Assembly: GCA_003427395.1 (NCBI GenBank)
Contig: BFEA01000197.1
Coordinates: 2,103,606-2,130,138 of the forward strand
Length of the DNA stretch: 26,533 nucleotides
Direction of reading: 5' to 3'
From: Chara braunii
Taxonomy: Eukaryota > Streptophyta > Charophyceae > Charales > Characeae
Made by a program: the position numbers and the translations under genes
Notes under the pieces: model-generated
Database searches by the model: none
The model's input: only the letters and a program-made list of their open reading frames with translations
Told to the model about the DNA's origin: nothing
Part shown: positions 9,862-19,491 of the stretch, in pieces
Position numbering within the stretch: the first letter of the stretch is position 1
How the letters are laid out: each line of letters begins with the position of its first letter

Positions 9862-10840
9862 TGGTGAAGGGTCTAAGCACCCTTAACACAACCTATCTTG
9901 ACAATTGTTTAGGTACTCTTAAAATCCCGAACAATCCTGAAGTGGTGAAGGGTCTGAAAACCCTAAAAATAATTTGTTTAGGCAACATGAAATTCATCAA
10001 CGATCCTGAAGTAGTGAAGGTTTTGAAACACCCTGAAAACAACTTATCTTGACAACTGTTTCGGCTGTCTAAAAATCGCCAACAATTATGAAGTGGTGAA
10101 AAATTTGAATATTTTGGCAACTGTCTTGACAGTCTGAAAAATTTGAACGGTCCTGAAGTGGTGAAGTGTCTAAACACCTAAAAAAAAAAATGTTTAGGTA
10201 ATATAAAAATCCCAAACAATCTTGAAGTGGTGAAGGGTCTGAAACCCTAAAAACAATTTATCTTGACAACTGTTTAGGCAGTCTGAAAATACCGAACGGT
10301 CTTGAATTGATGAAGAGTTTAAATACCTTAAAAACAACTTGTTGAAAATCCCGAACAATCCTAAAGTTATGAAGGGTCTTAACACTATGAGAACAATCTA
10401 TCTTGACTGTTGTTTAGGCAAACTTAAAATCACAAACGGTCCTGAACTGGTAAAGGGTTTGGAAAAAAAATTGTTTAGGGAGTCTAAAAATCCAGAACAA
10501 TCTTGAAGTGGTCAAGAGTTTAAACAACCTGAAAACAACTTATCTTGACAATTGTTCAAACAGTATGAAAATCACAAATGATCCTGAAGTGGTGAAGGGT
10601 TGGAACACCATGAAAACAACACGTTTATGAAGTATAAAAATCATGAACAATCTTGAAGTGGTGAAGGGTCTAAACACCATAAAAACAATCTATCTTGGCA
10701 ACTATTTAAGCAGTCTGAAAACCCCGAACAGTCATGAAATGGTGATGAACACCTTGAAAACAACTTGTTCAGGCAGGCTAAAAATCCCGAACATTCCTGG
10801 AGTGGTGACAAGTTTGAGTACCCTGAAAACAATCATCCAA
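9862..10840 (+). repeat. Degenerate satellite array, right arm, dimeric units
   Basis: About 14 subunits begin with variants of CCTGAAGTGGTGAAGGGTCT, at about 9936, 10005, 10088, 10152, 10221, 10301, 10360, 10440, 10501, 10582, 10651, 10732 and 10795. Long units (about 80-83 bp, containing TATCTTGACAACTG) alternate with short units (about 59-69 bp). The dimer repeats every 139-150 bp; one extra short unit breaks the rule at 10088. Plus frames at 9861-10052 and 10643-10951 use the same phase as the left-arm frame. Confidence 0.93.
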
Positions 10841-11139
10841 ATGTTTAATAATATTCATGATGAGATCAACTTGCACAACGAGAAACCTATAACTTTTCAA
10901 GTGAGCCATGAAAATTTTAGCTTGGAGTCTTGGAGTGAGGAAACCTTATGACAATGAAAAGACAAATGGGGATAATACACACAAAAATTATGTATGATGA
11001 AAAATATAGTTGTTGTTAACCTTCTATCGATACGCGCGTTGAACGCCTTAATTGAATCTGAGAGGGAACCCCGGCCCGAAGCTGGTCGACTAGGACGACC
11101 AATTTAACCACGCGTTATACTTCCAAAAATAATAGAATC
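10841..11139. other. Unassigned spacer
   Basis: The last open plus frame of the array runs on to 10951 with residues that are not repetitive and that I do not recognise. The rest shows nothing. Confidence 0.4.
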
Positions 11140-11289
11140 AAAGTCGTACGCTGCGTAGTATGACGAACGTGTTCGCACCCCTTCACGTTCGTGCGAACGT
11201 GTTCGCACCTTTGCGCGAACAGCTCGCGAACATGGTTGGGAGAACGTAATTTTTTTTCGTATATATATATATATATATGTATATATATA

Positions 11290-12263
11290 CAGGGTCACCA
11301 GCCCGTACGTACGGAGGTCCCCGGGCAGACCTCCGTATGTACGGGCGTTCGGGGTCCCGTACGGGGTCCGAACCCGACAACGTTCGGCCCCCGCCAAAAA
11401 TTATTTCGGGGCCTAAAAATAATAATTTTTTTCTGACTTTTGTTTTGCGAGTTCTCTATGACGTGAGGTACGTGCCTGTAAATTTTCAAGTCATTTGGCT
11501 AAGCCAAATAAGAATTAAAAATCGCCAAAGTTGGCGGTGTCAAAACGTGCTCGCCCACGTATTTTTTCACTTTTTACTTTTTGTTTTCACTTTAGTTAGG
11601 GGTCTAAACAATTTTATTATTTTNNNNNNNNNNNNNNNNNNNNNNNNNNNNNNNNNNNNNNNNNNNNNNNNNNNNNNNNNNNNNNNNNNNNNNNNNNNNN
11701 NNNNNNNNNNNNNNNNNNNNNNNNNNNNNNNNNNNNNNNNNNNNNNNNNNNNNNNNNNNNNNNNNNNNNNNNNNNNNNNNNNNNNNNNNNNNNNNNNNNN
11801 NNNNNNNNNNNNNNNNNNNNNNNNNNNNNNNNNNNNNNNNNNNNNNNNNNNNNNNNNNNNNNNNNNNNNNNNNNNNNNNNNNNNNNNNNNNNNNNNNNNN
11901 NNNNNNNNNNNNNNNNNNNNNNNNNNNNNNNNNNNNNNNNNNNNNNNNNNNNNNNNNNNNNNNNNNNNNNNNNNNNNNNNNNNNNNNNNNNNNNNNNNNN
12001 NNNNNNNNNNNNNNNNNNNNNNNNNNNNNNNNNNNNNNNNNNNNNNNNNNNNNNNNNNNNNNNNNNNNNNNNNNNNNNNNNNNNNNNNNNNNNNNNNNNN
12101 NNNNNNNNNNNNNNNNNNNNNNNNNNNNNNNNNTTTTTTTTTTTTTTTTTTTTTTTTTTGGGTCCGCATCCGACCCGAACGGCCGAACGCATCCCCTAGG
12201 GGTCCCATACGTTCGGGCGTTCGGGTTCGGGCGTTCGGCCCGTCCCGAGCGCCGGTTACCCTG
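11290..12263. mobile_element. hAT-like non-autonomous DNA transposon (contains gap)
   Basis: The left end reads CAGGGTCACCAGC (from 11290). The right end, reverse complemented, reads CAGGGTAACCGGC (from 12263), 11 of 13 matching. Both ends are GC-rich with several CGTTCGG/CCGAACG subterminal words. The flanking 8-mers TATATATA (11282-11289) and TATGTATA (12264-12271) differ at one base, compatible with the 8-bp target duplication of hAT elements. They lie in TA-rich sequence, so that support is weak. The interior is mostly an assembly gap; open frames through it are artefacts. Confidence 0.6.
11624..12133. other. Assembly gap (510 N)
   Basis: A run of N from 11624 to 12133, bounded by ATTATTTT on the left and a run of about 26 T on the right. 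The homopolymer edge suggests that assembly stopped in low-complexity sequence. Confidence 0.99.
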
Positions 12264-12550
12264 TATGTATAGATATCTATTTGACGATATATATGTATAT
12301 ATATATATTTGAGTTTTTGATTTTTAACTCATGATTGGTTACGAATTTGAACATGATTCCAAGGCAAAAGTTGCTTGTATCATTATTTTACATAACAAAT
12401 ATGTTTTTTCAGAGTTTTTTGAGGAATTTTTTTTTCCTAAATAATTTTTATGTTCACGTTCGGAGGGTTTTGGGCGCTTGTTTGTATTCGGGCGAACATG
12501 TTCGCGTTCGCCTCCAAACGCGAACACTGTGCTACGTAGGTCGTATGTAA

Positions 12551-13659
12551 ATTGCGCCTAGTTCCTTTTTCATTTTCAACCCATAATTTTTTGACATATG
12601 AATAAGTGGGGGACCAGCGTAAGATTATGAATAAATAGTGTGGCGACACATACCTTATTATATTGACTAGTTATGCATGAATAAGCAAGCAATCACAATA
12701 ATGATGTACTATGTGGTACCCATAACAGTGCGCTCCTCAATGGTTTTGGGGGTCGCTTTCGACACTCAAGTGTCGGTTAACACTCGTCTTGAGAGATTAT
12801 TCTCATGACGCTCGACAATCACGAATGCGATTGGATGCCCTACCCTCTTCTGCACACTGCTCAAAGGAGCGGTACGCAGATTACGACCTTCTGTGGCGAC
12901 GAAACACCTATAATTTATAAGAACAGGCCCCACCTTCAAAGACCTTAGAACATACTAAGGGTTTTGCCTTTGATAGTCGTCACGGACCTCGTTGCCCAAC
13001 TATAATACTCAACAAGCAAATGAATGGAACAACCCTCGCACATGGTCAATCAAACCAGACAGGTACACATTATAGTCACAATGGGTTTATTGAATACAAG
13101 GCGATCACTCTCACAATCACAGTGTGACTTCCATCCAATAAGCAAGTGATCACATGCAAGTCAAGTCCCGAATCTACATTTTAAACATGCTGTGGTCACA
13201 CAAAAGTTGAACTTGAACAATCTATAGACCACGACTATAAAACGAGGTCAACTTTAAACAATTTTTGCACTCACACTCCTTGCCTTATCAAACAAACCCC
13301 AAACTTTGTCCAACTTTCCCAAAGAAGAAAACATTCGGTCGTGTTTTTAAATGATCATTTAATAAAAGTTAAAGTGAAAGTCCAAGGAAACAATCCAACC
13401 CACATTGGCTACGGTCTTGGGTTGAGTCGCGAGAGTGAGTTAAAGCTGAGTTTGAAACCGACCTGTTATCAAAAGATAACAGAAGATGTTGATTATAATA
13501 GGATCAGACTATACCAAGGCAAGCCTTGAGTCCAATCAACTGAAAATGACCTACAACATAACACATGTCAGTACCCAAGGCTACATTTAAGCATATGGAG
13601 GATAAACCCCATATCATCACGCACAATAATCCTCTTCAAACTAAGTCTTAACGTTTTTC
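12551..13659. other. Gene-free stretch
   Basis: No coding frame with recognisable content; the longest is 62 codons (13341-13529) and shows no motif. No tandem or inverted structure was seen by eye. Confidence 0.45.
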
Positions 13660-14160
13660 TTGTCAACACCATAAATTAGTGAAAATTTCAGCACCAACTC
13701 CCCTAGATAGGGCGAATTGCCAAAATTTTCATAACAAAAAATAAATTCCTTAAATCCAAAAAAATTATGCAGCATTTCCCCCCCCCAAAAAATAACTTTT
13801 TGAATTGATATGAGGCAAAAAATAAATAAAAATAACTCCTTAACTATAAAAAAATTCTGCAGCACTTCCACCCTAGAGAAAGTGATTTTTTAAATTGATA
13901 TGAGACAAAGTATGAGATATAAAATAAAACTTTTGCTTCACAAAGTTAAATTTTATATAACTTATTGAATTAGTAAAAATTTTAACAACACCTCCTCTAG
14001 AGAAGTAAACTCTCAAGATTAATATTAAGTCAGATAAAAACTTACGACAAAACTTTGATTCTACAAGGACAAAATTTGACTAACTACTTGGATTTAAAGA
14101 AATATTGAGAACATTTCCCATAGTGAAAGTAACTTTCCAAATTTTACACAAGTCTGAGTT
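13660..14160. repeat. Old degenerate tandem repeat, 80-125 bp period
   Basis: Five copies of a block near 13689, 13769, 13858, 13983 and 14107 follow GCAGCACTTCCACCCTAGAG then AAAGTAACTTTTTAAATTGA with many changes. Spacing is about 80, 89, 125 and 124 bases. AT-rich sequence between the blocks is also partly shared. No function is apparent; a minus frame (13871-13641) is a by-product. Confidence 0.7.
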
Positions 14161-14359
14161 CAAAAAAATAAAAGACAAACTATATTTGAGATCAGCTTCC
14201 ACTTGAAAATTAGATCAAGAATCGGTCTTCAAGGCATAACCTTGTGATTAACACTAGGTCTGACTTTCAGTGGGTAAGTTTTATTTTCATCTCAAGTCAC
14301 CAACGATCACTTTTATATCGTTCCAGTACATGGTGAGAATCTAAAACAAGTATGTATCG

Positions 14360-14573
14360 AAAAACAACCTCAAACCAACCCACAAGCAGACGAATAAACG
14401 CAAGATAAGTACTCTCACAAAATCCTACGATTTTTTTAACATAAGTAATGAGTTGGTCCCTCAGATAAAAACAACCTAAAACCAACCCTCAAGCAGGCGA
14501 ATAAAAGCAAGATAAATACTCTCACAAAATCCTATGATTTTTTTCACATAAGTAATGCGTTGGTCCCTCGGAC
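14360..14573. repeat. 107-bp tandem duplication
   Basis: Units 14360-14466 and 14467-14573 both start AAAAACAACCT and end TTGGTCCCTC plus four bases. They agree at about nine bases in ten. The duplication is complete and in phase with no spacer. Confidence 0.95.
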
Positions 14574-14599
14574 AATTAACCCTTTTATTTCAAGCTTGC

Positions 14600-15870
14600 A
14601 TATGGCATAAAGTTAGGTCATTTATCTTAGAAACAATGCCTAACTTTTTCCCTTAAGTATACACGAGGAGGTTGCACAAATATTTTTTTCTTATTTAGGA
14701 ATGCGATTAACGATTCATCTAAGAAACAATGTTTTGTCAGCCCTGAACTATTTAATAGATAAATTTTAAGTTTTTTTTTTTAATTATTTTATCTTTAAAA
14801 TGAGCGCGGTACCGAACCATTCGTTTTAGATATAATGCTCAGTTGGCTCAAGTTACCTTCAATTATATTCTTAATTGATACTCTATTATCCGTGATAAGG
14901 TTTTAGTCAAACAATTCATCTTAGAAACAATGTTTGTTTGACCCTGTTCATATGGATATATGTAATATAGTAATTATAGAAAAATTTTATTCTTTGTTCA
15001 CATTAGGTGCATGGGTTCATACTAAATCAATCATCTTAGAAACACTACTTAGTCTTTCAGTCTAAATTTTCCTTAGAAAAAAATATGTAACGAGTTGAGT
15101 CAATTATCTTAGAAAGAGAGACCGTTAACGGGGACCCAAATATTCGCCGTTTTTGTTAGCAATCGTGGTGCGAATTTCATCAAAAAAATCAAAAACAAAC
15201 GATATGAGACCATAGTTTAAACATAAAAAAAGGAAACAAGCAAAAAAAACGAATAAATAAATAAAAAAACACTATGAAACCCTAACACAAAGACATTGTC
15301 CGAGTCAAAATGAAGTGTTCAACGAATTCAACAAAATGCCAACTTTTTAATTATTGATCCAAACATGTCGAAACTGCACACATGACGTATCATAAAACAC
15401 ATATATATCACACAAAAAGAAAAACAAGAAAAAAAGCAAAAAATCAGCACAATATGACAATTTCAGTGCAATTCGGTGCAAAATTCATCGAAAATAACAC
15501 CCCTGGTTAACCACGTGTGCTTAGAAACATTACTCAACTCTCAACTTCTGATATAAAAAAAAGAACAGGAACTTTGAACCATTCATCTTATAAACAATGT
15601 TCAAAAACTATTAAAAAATTAACCAAAATTAAACAAGCGGTCAGACCAATCATCTTAACAATATTGTTTGACTTCATAAACCATTCAGTCAAAACCCCAA
15701 AGAAACAATAGCCAGACCATTCATCTTAGAAACAATGTTTGACTGTAGACAAAACAAGTTAAGAAACATAGCAAAAAAGTCATTCACCTTAAAGATAATG
15801 CTTTATCCTTCAGAAAACATAACAAAATATAGTGGCTAGACCATTCATCTTAGAAACAATGTTTGATCCA
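14600..15870 (+). repeat. Periodic dispersed motif array
   Basis: Variants of CATTCATCTTAGAAACAATG occur near 14621, 14713, 14819 (weak), 14913, 15031, 15101, 15519, 15577, 15643, 15714, 15780 and 15838, all on the plus strand. Spacing is roughly 90-120 bp in the left half and 60-70 bp in the right half. GTTTGAC or a similar word often follows and GACC often precedes. The sequence between motifs is diverged AT-rich DNA. The 400-base silence at 15119-15514 coincides with a probable insertion. Confidence 0.8.
15119..15514. mobile_element. Probable small insertion with GTTAAC-type ends
   Basis: This segment interrupts the periodic motif array. The left end reads GACCGTTAACGGGGACCC; the right end, reversed, reads CGTGGTTAACCAGGGGTG, an imperfect inverted match. 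GTTAACGGGGACCC also occurs reversed at about 24799-24812. The interior is A-rich with no frame. No clear target duplication was found. Confidence 0.4.
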
Positions 15871-17570
15871 ATGATGACTCTATCAATTGTATGCGAAACC
15901 ACCTTTCTCTCACCTTCCCTGCAATTCATTTCTCTTAGTCTGATTTCAATGCATGCATTTTATTTACTTAATCTGATTGAGTAGTGAAAATAAATTATAG
16001 GGGCACATGCATATATGACATTCAAACTAGAGAGATGTAATAGTACGGGTATAGTGAGCACACACATAAGGATATAAATTATACCTAAAGGTTGTCTGCC
16101 TAAAAAACCTCGCATAGATTCCGGGAGAGGTCCTGCGATCGATGGGGTGAACCTCCCACTGAGGCCTTCACACGGATTATTACGGGTTTCCAATCCCGCC
16201 TGCCGCATTCCTCTCGCAACCGTTTCGACTAGATTCAGAATGAGAAGGGCAGAGAGAGAGAAACATTCAGTCACTCGGATCCAAAAGTTGTGTACGCCGA
16301 CTCGCGTGAGGGCCTTATTGTCTTGATGCTCCTGAGGACCCGACAATGGTGATCAGTCGTAGGGCACAAATGACCAGGAGAAACACATTCGTTGCGCTAG
16401 CTTAAAGAAGAATATCATTGAAAAGTCTCAAACAACTTGTTCGAATTAAACATGGATCTACTCTAATACGTGTACCAACGGAATGTCGATTTAACAACAA
16501 CGATACATTGCTACCTCGACGCACAACAGAAGAAGAAAACATGTAATTGATTTTACTGAACTAGCAGCAATAGTCGTTCAAAGCATCAATATATCACCAC
16601 CAGCAACCACATGATGCAGTCTCATATTCCAACTAGCAGTAGGAGTCTATCCAAAACTAGATAATCAACAGTAATGCAGTGTTGCCCGTAACAATCACAA
16701 CAACAAACCTACGACAAAAAACGTAGTGGAACATACTGCAATGCCAGCAACTTATAACACATAGCAAAAAACAGCAATAATCCATAGATTAACAACAACA
16801 GATTGTTCAATAAACAACAACAATAAGCGACACAATAATAAAACAATGAAAGACTTAGCAGTAGTAACACAACTGTAAAATGCACGATAATGATTTTGCC
16901 TCAATGACAATTCCACGGTCCCATCATCTGCATGATACAACAATAAAACCTAACACGAGTCCCAATGATTGTGACACTCGATGGTAGCTAGTTGAGCTAA
17001 AAACAACACTAGTAGCTCAAAAGGGCAGCAAAGATACCAACCTGACACAACAACAAAACCGTTGAGTTCAGACCCCCAGCGAACTAGTGAAGCCTGGATA
17101 AGCTAGAAACATTGGCCCCACATATAGAGCAACAAGACTTTTCTTATCCATAGCCAGAACAACTTTTTACTGCATACAACGACAGTGCTTTAGTAAAAAC
17201 AATATTGTAGATCAATAAAATGCCAACAACATGTTCAAATTCACTCGTGTTTTAGTCACAACAACATTACTAATGGACTAAGGAGAAGCACTGCAACATG
17301 AACCAACAACAACGAAAGCATAAAACCGAGAGACTCTAAATAACATACGTGTTCAGCTGAACAACCACAAAAATAAACAGTGACTTCCGAATAAGGTAAC
17401 ATTGTTGATGAACTCAGTAGCACCACAACACTTGAGCAACTTCAGTTCAACAATAGTAGTGTTGATGAAATAGCAGTTGCAACCAACAAACCATGTGCAA
17501 AAACTCAACAACTTCAAAAATTTCGAAGCCACGAACCACAACGGAAAAATCTCCTAGAATTAAATAATCA
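15871..17570. other. Gene-free, A/C-rich stretch
   Basis: A 128-codon minus frame (16346-15960) contains GRFTPSIAGPLPESMRGFLG, but I recognise no family and no neighbour supports it. From about 16440 to 17540 the plus strand is rich in CAA/AACAAC words, which creates many short stop-free runs on the minus strand. No RNA gene or transposon ends were seen. Confidence 0.4.
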
Positions 17571-17712
17571 TTCTATAGTAAAACTACAATATAAATTTTA
17601 AATTTTCATTCCATCTTAAAAAATGTCATTTCAATTTTAAAAGTTTTCATTTTACTTGCAAATTTTTATTTCAAGAATAGGGTATCCCTTCTTATTTTGA
17701 CTGCATGCTAGA

Positions 17713-17886
17713 GATGGAATGAAAGTCTGGATGAGTTCATGAAATATTTGAATTGAACTGTCATTCTAAGTAAGGATTTTCAGTCATAAATGGGTTAATC
17801 CAATCTAAATTAGAAGATATTTGTTCCAGTAGAATGAAAATTTAATTAAAATATTTCATAAACTCGTCACGACTTTCATTCCATCT
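17713..17886. repeat. Imperfect inverted repeat (MITE-like hairpin)
   Basis: The left arm begins GATGGAATGAAAGTC and runs through GAGTTCATGAAATATTT to CATTCTA. The right arm, reversed, reads GATGGAATGAAAGTC, GAGTTTATGAAATATTT, CATTCTA. Arms are about 55 bases with scattered mismatches and enclose about 58 bases. A third single copy of TTTCATTCCATCTT lies near 17607. Confidence 0.75.
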
Positions 17887-18399
17887 TGAACAAATAGATG
17901 TAGTTGGAAGGGAAAACTCATATTTAGACGGGAACTTATCAAATAAAACTGAAAATTTTAGAATTGGACAAACATTGAAATGATAATTTATCAATATGAA
18001 GGATTTTTTCTTTATGGAATGTTTTTTCAACTTTCATCTCTCGTGGGAATTTTTCTGTTGCATATTATAAAAAAAAAACTCTTAGTCTGTCAATTTTTGC
18101 TATGTCAGAACGACCATGCACCACCACCCATAGAATCAAGGAGCTTACAATCCTTTAGCAAGCTGAGGTATCGTTTGTTAACGGAATTAACCGGACAAAT
18201 CACTCAACCAACTAAGAACGGTCATGCACCACTACCCACAACAGTTAGGTAAGCCACAGTTGTGCCCGCTATTACACAAACCGAAGTTGACTCCTTCGCT
18301 CAACCTTTGAAGACCACCACGATGTGCAAGCAACCGTAGAAGAAGCGAGTACTATCAGAAAGGCGAACCTTAAGATAAACACTTTGAATATGTCAGGCA

Positions 18400-18710
18400 G
18401 ATCTAGAAAAAAAAACGACCAGGTGCATTGGCCCAATGAAAGCGATTATCACGATGAGCGAGGTCGGGATAAAGACTGTTAGAAAAGTATAAGGGCGAGC
18501 CTGATGAGCAGCGTGGCCTCCAGAACCAGGATGACGATAGCAATGACTACCAAGGAAAAGATGATCTCATCGACGAGCACGATCTGCACCTACACGAAGT
18601 GACGATCATTGGTGGGACGGGGACCCTAATGGGTAACAACTGCATGAGGATTGGGATAGCGAGTTAAAAACCCGCCGCCTTGGGCTACGCTCCATCAATC
18701 ACCAAATGTG
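18400..18710 (+). pseudogene. Broken acidic, charge-rich coding fragment
   Basis: Three neighbouring frames join into one hydrophilic reading. First comes DQVHWPNESDYHDERGRDKD and a stop. One base shift later comes EKYKGEPDEQRGLQNQDDDS, then NDYQGKDDLIDEHDLHLHE. A further shift gives DDHWWDGDP, a stop, and LHEDWDSELKTRRLG. The unusual density of Asp, Glu, His and Trp codons carried over shifts suggests a decayed gene piece. I do not recognise a family. Chance cannot be excluded. Confidence 0.35.
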
Positions 18711-19249
18711 CAAAATAAAAATGAATCTCACATCAAAACTTGTGAAGGTACGCCCGCTTTCCTTAATGCACGTAGCCTAGTTCCTCACCCACAAGAATTT
18801 TTTTTCTCCCTCTCAGTTGTATATGTATTGGGATTGCCACTCGATTCGGGTGCACCCCAACTATGCTCGAAAAGAAAAATTGCTTCGACTCCCACCAGGT
18901 AAGTACCTATCATTGCTCGAAACGTTTCTTTCTTCGCAGGCACCCATTTTCCCCTCTTCGACTCCTCACTCTTAACCTCCTCCCTAATTCTCGTTTCTCC
19001 TCTCGTTGTCCTCTATGCGCCCTCTTCTATACACTCGTCGGGGCTCAAAACCTGAAAAATGATTTTTTCTTCATCCTAATCTATCAAGGAAAGAGGGAGA
19101 TACACAACCTTTTCCCTCGTCATCTTGGCCCGTCGGCCTCTTCTTCAACCTTCTTCCTTCTCGCTTTCCTGTAGACCTTCTCATAGCTCACACAATATAT
19201 GATCCCACAACATCTCCACTGTGATGCACTCTACATGGAAACGAAAGAG
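18711..19249. other. Gene-free, pyrimidine-rich stretch
   Basis: CT-rich sequence (about 18910-19170) with frames of about 60-100 codons made mostly of Leu, Ser, Pro and Phe, as expected from base composition. TTCTTCGCAG at about 18931-18940 looks like a 3' splice site, but no exon can be supported. Confidence 0.35.
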
Positions 19250-19343
19250 TAAGCTGCCTCCCAACTTTATGTGTGTTACCTCACCCAGGGGCCATGCTAA
19301 TCCACTATGTATCGTTTCAATTTTAACGGATGTCCCGAAGGAC
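19250..19343 (-). pseudogene. U6 snRNA-derived sequence
   Basis: U6 is the catalytic spliceosomal RNA, made by RNA polymerase III. On the minus strand from 19343 the sequence starts GTCCTTCGGGACATCCG and goes on TTGAAACGATACATAGTGG, ATTAGCATGGCCCCTGGGTG, AGGTAACACACATAAA. It follows plant U6 along nearly its whole length, with the ATTAGCATGGCCCCTG core (including the AGC triad) intact. The ACAGAGA box is changed to ACATAGT and the 3' end has drifted, without a terminal T run. The 5' stem-loop is shortened by one C and one G but still pairs perfectly as GTCC-TTCG-GGAC. No plant U6 promoter (upstream element plus TATA) is visible upstream. Most likely a retropseudogene or a U6-containing repeat. 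Confidence 0.85.
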
Positions 19344-19399
19344 CAGGCAGGTCGACGACTTGAAGATATCATCAACAAACCAGCCGGTCCCGGGTAATT

Positions 19400-19491
19400 C
19401 AGCATTGTCGTATTTCACTCATCTAAATCTGGCGCAACTCGAACTCATGTCTGTATTTCAACAGTTCATAGGTGTACCAACTGAGCTAGGT
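19400..19491 (-). mobile_element. Short tRNA-like SINE, family T1 copy 2
   Basis: The minus strand has A box TAGCTCAGTTGG (19489-19478), the family spacer ACACCTATGAACTGTTGAAA, and B box AGTTCGAGTTG (19446-19435), where the usual ATCC ending is worn. The U6-like sequence begins about 90 nt downstream on the same strand, so the two may form one composite unit. Confidence 0.8.

Larger units (their letters stand above)
11140..12550. mobile_element. Possible outer transposon with GCGAAC-type subterminal repeats
   Basis: The left flank has CGTACGCTGCGTAGTATGAC followed by repeats of GTGCGAAC-GT-GTTCGCAC type (11150-11235). The right flank, read in reverse, has ATACGACCTACGTAGCAC followed by GTGTTCGCG and GCGAACATGTTCGC (12440-12550). 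The two ends look like worn inverted repeats around the inner CAGGGT element. Similarity of the outermost bases is modest, so the boundaries are uncertain. Confidence 0.45.

Noticed and set aside
11277-12272. 331-codon plus frame and two minus frames across the N gap
   Set aside because: Most codons are N; the frames are artefacts of the assembly gap and poly-T edge.
13660-15870. CRISPR array
   Set aside because: Repeats are diverged with irregular spacing and the DNA is clearly eukaryotic; no cas-like genes.
15960-16346. Organelle-derived or host gene in the 128-codon minus frame
   Set aside because: Some residues looked plastid-like at first, but I could not match any known organelle gene and no supporting context exists.
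19181-19405. 74-codon minus frame
   Set aside because: It is a translation of the U6-like sequence and its flank.
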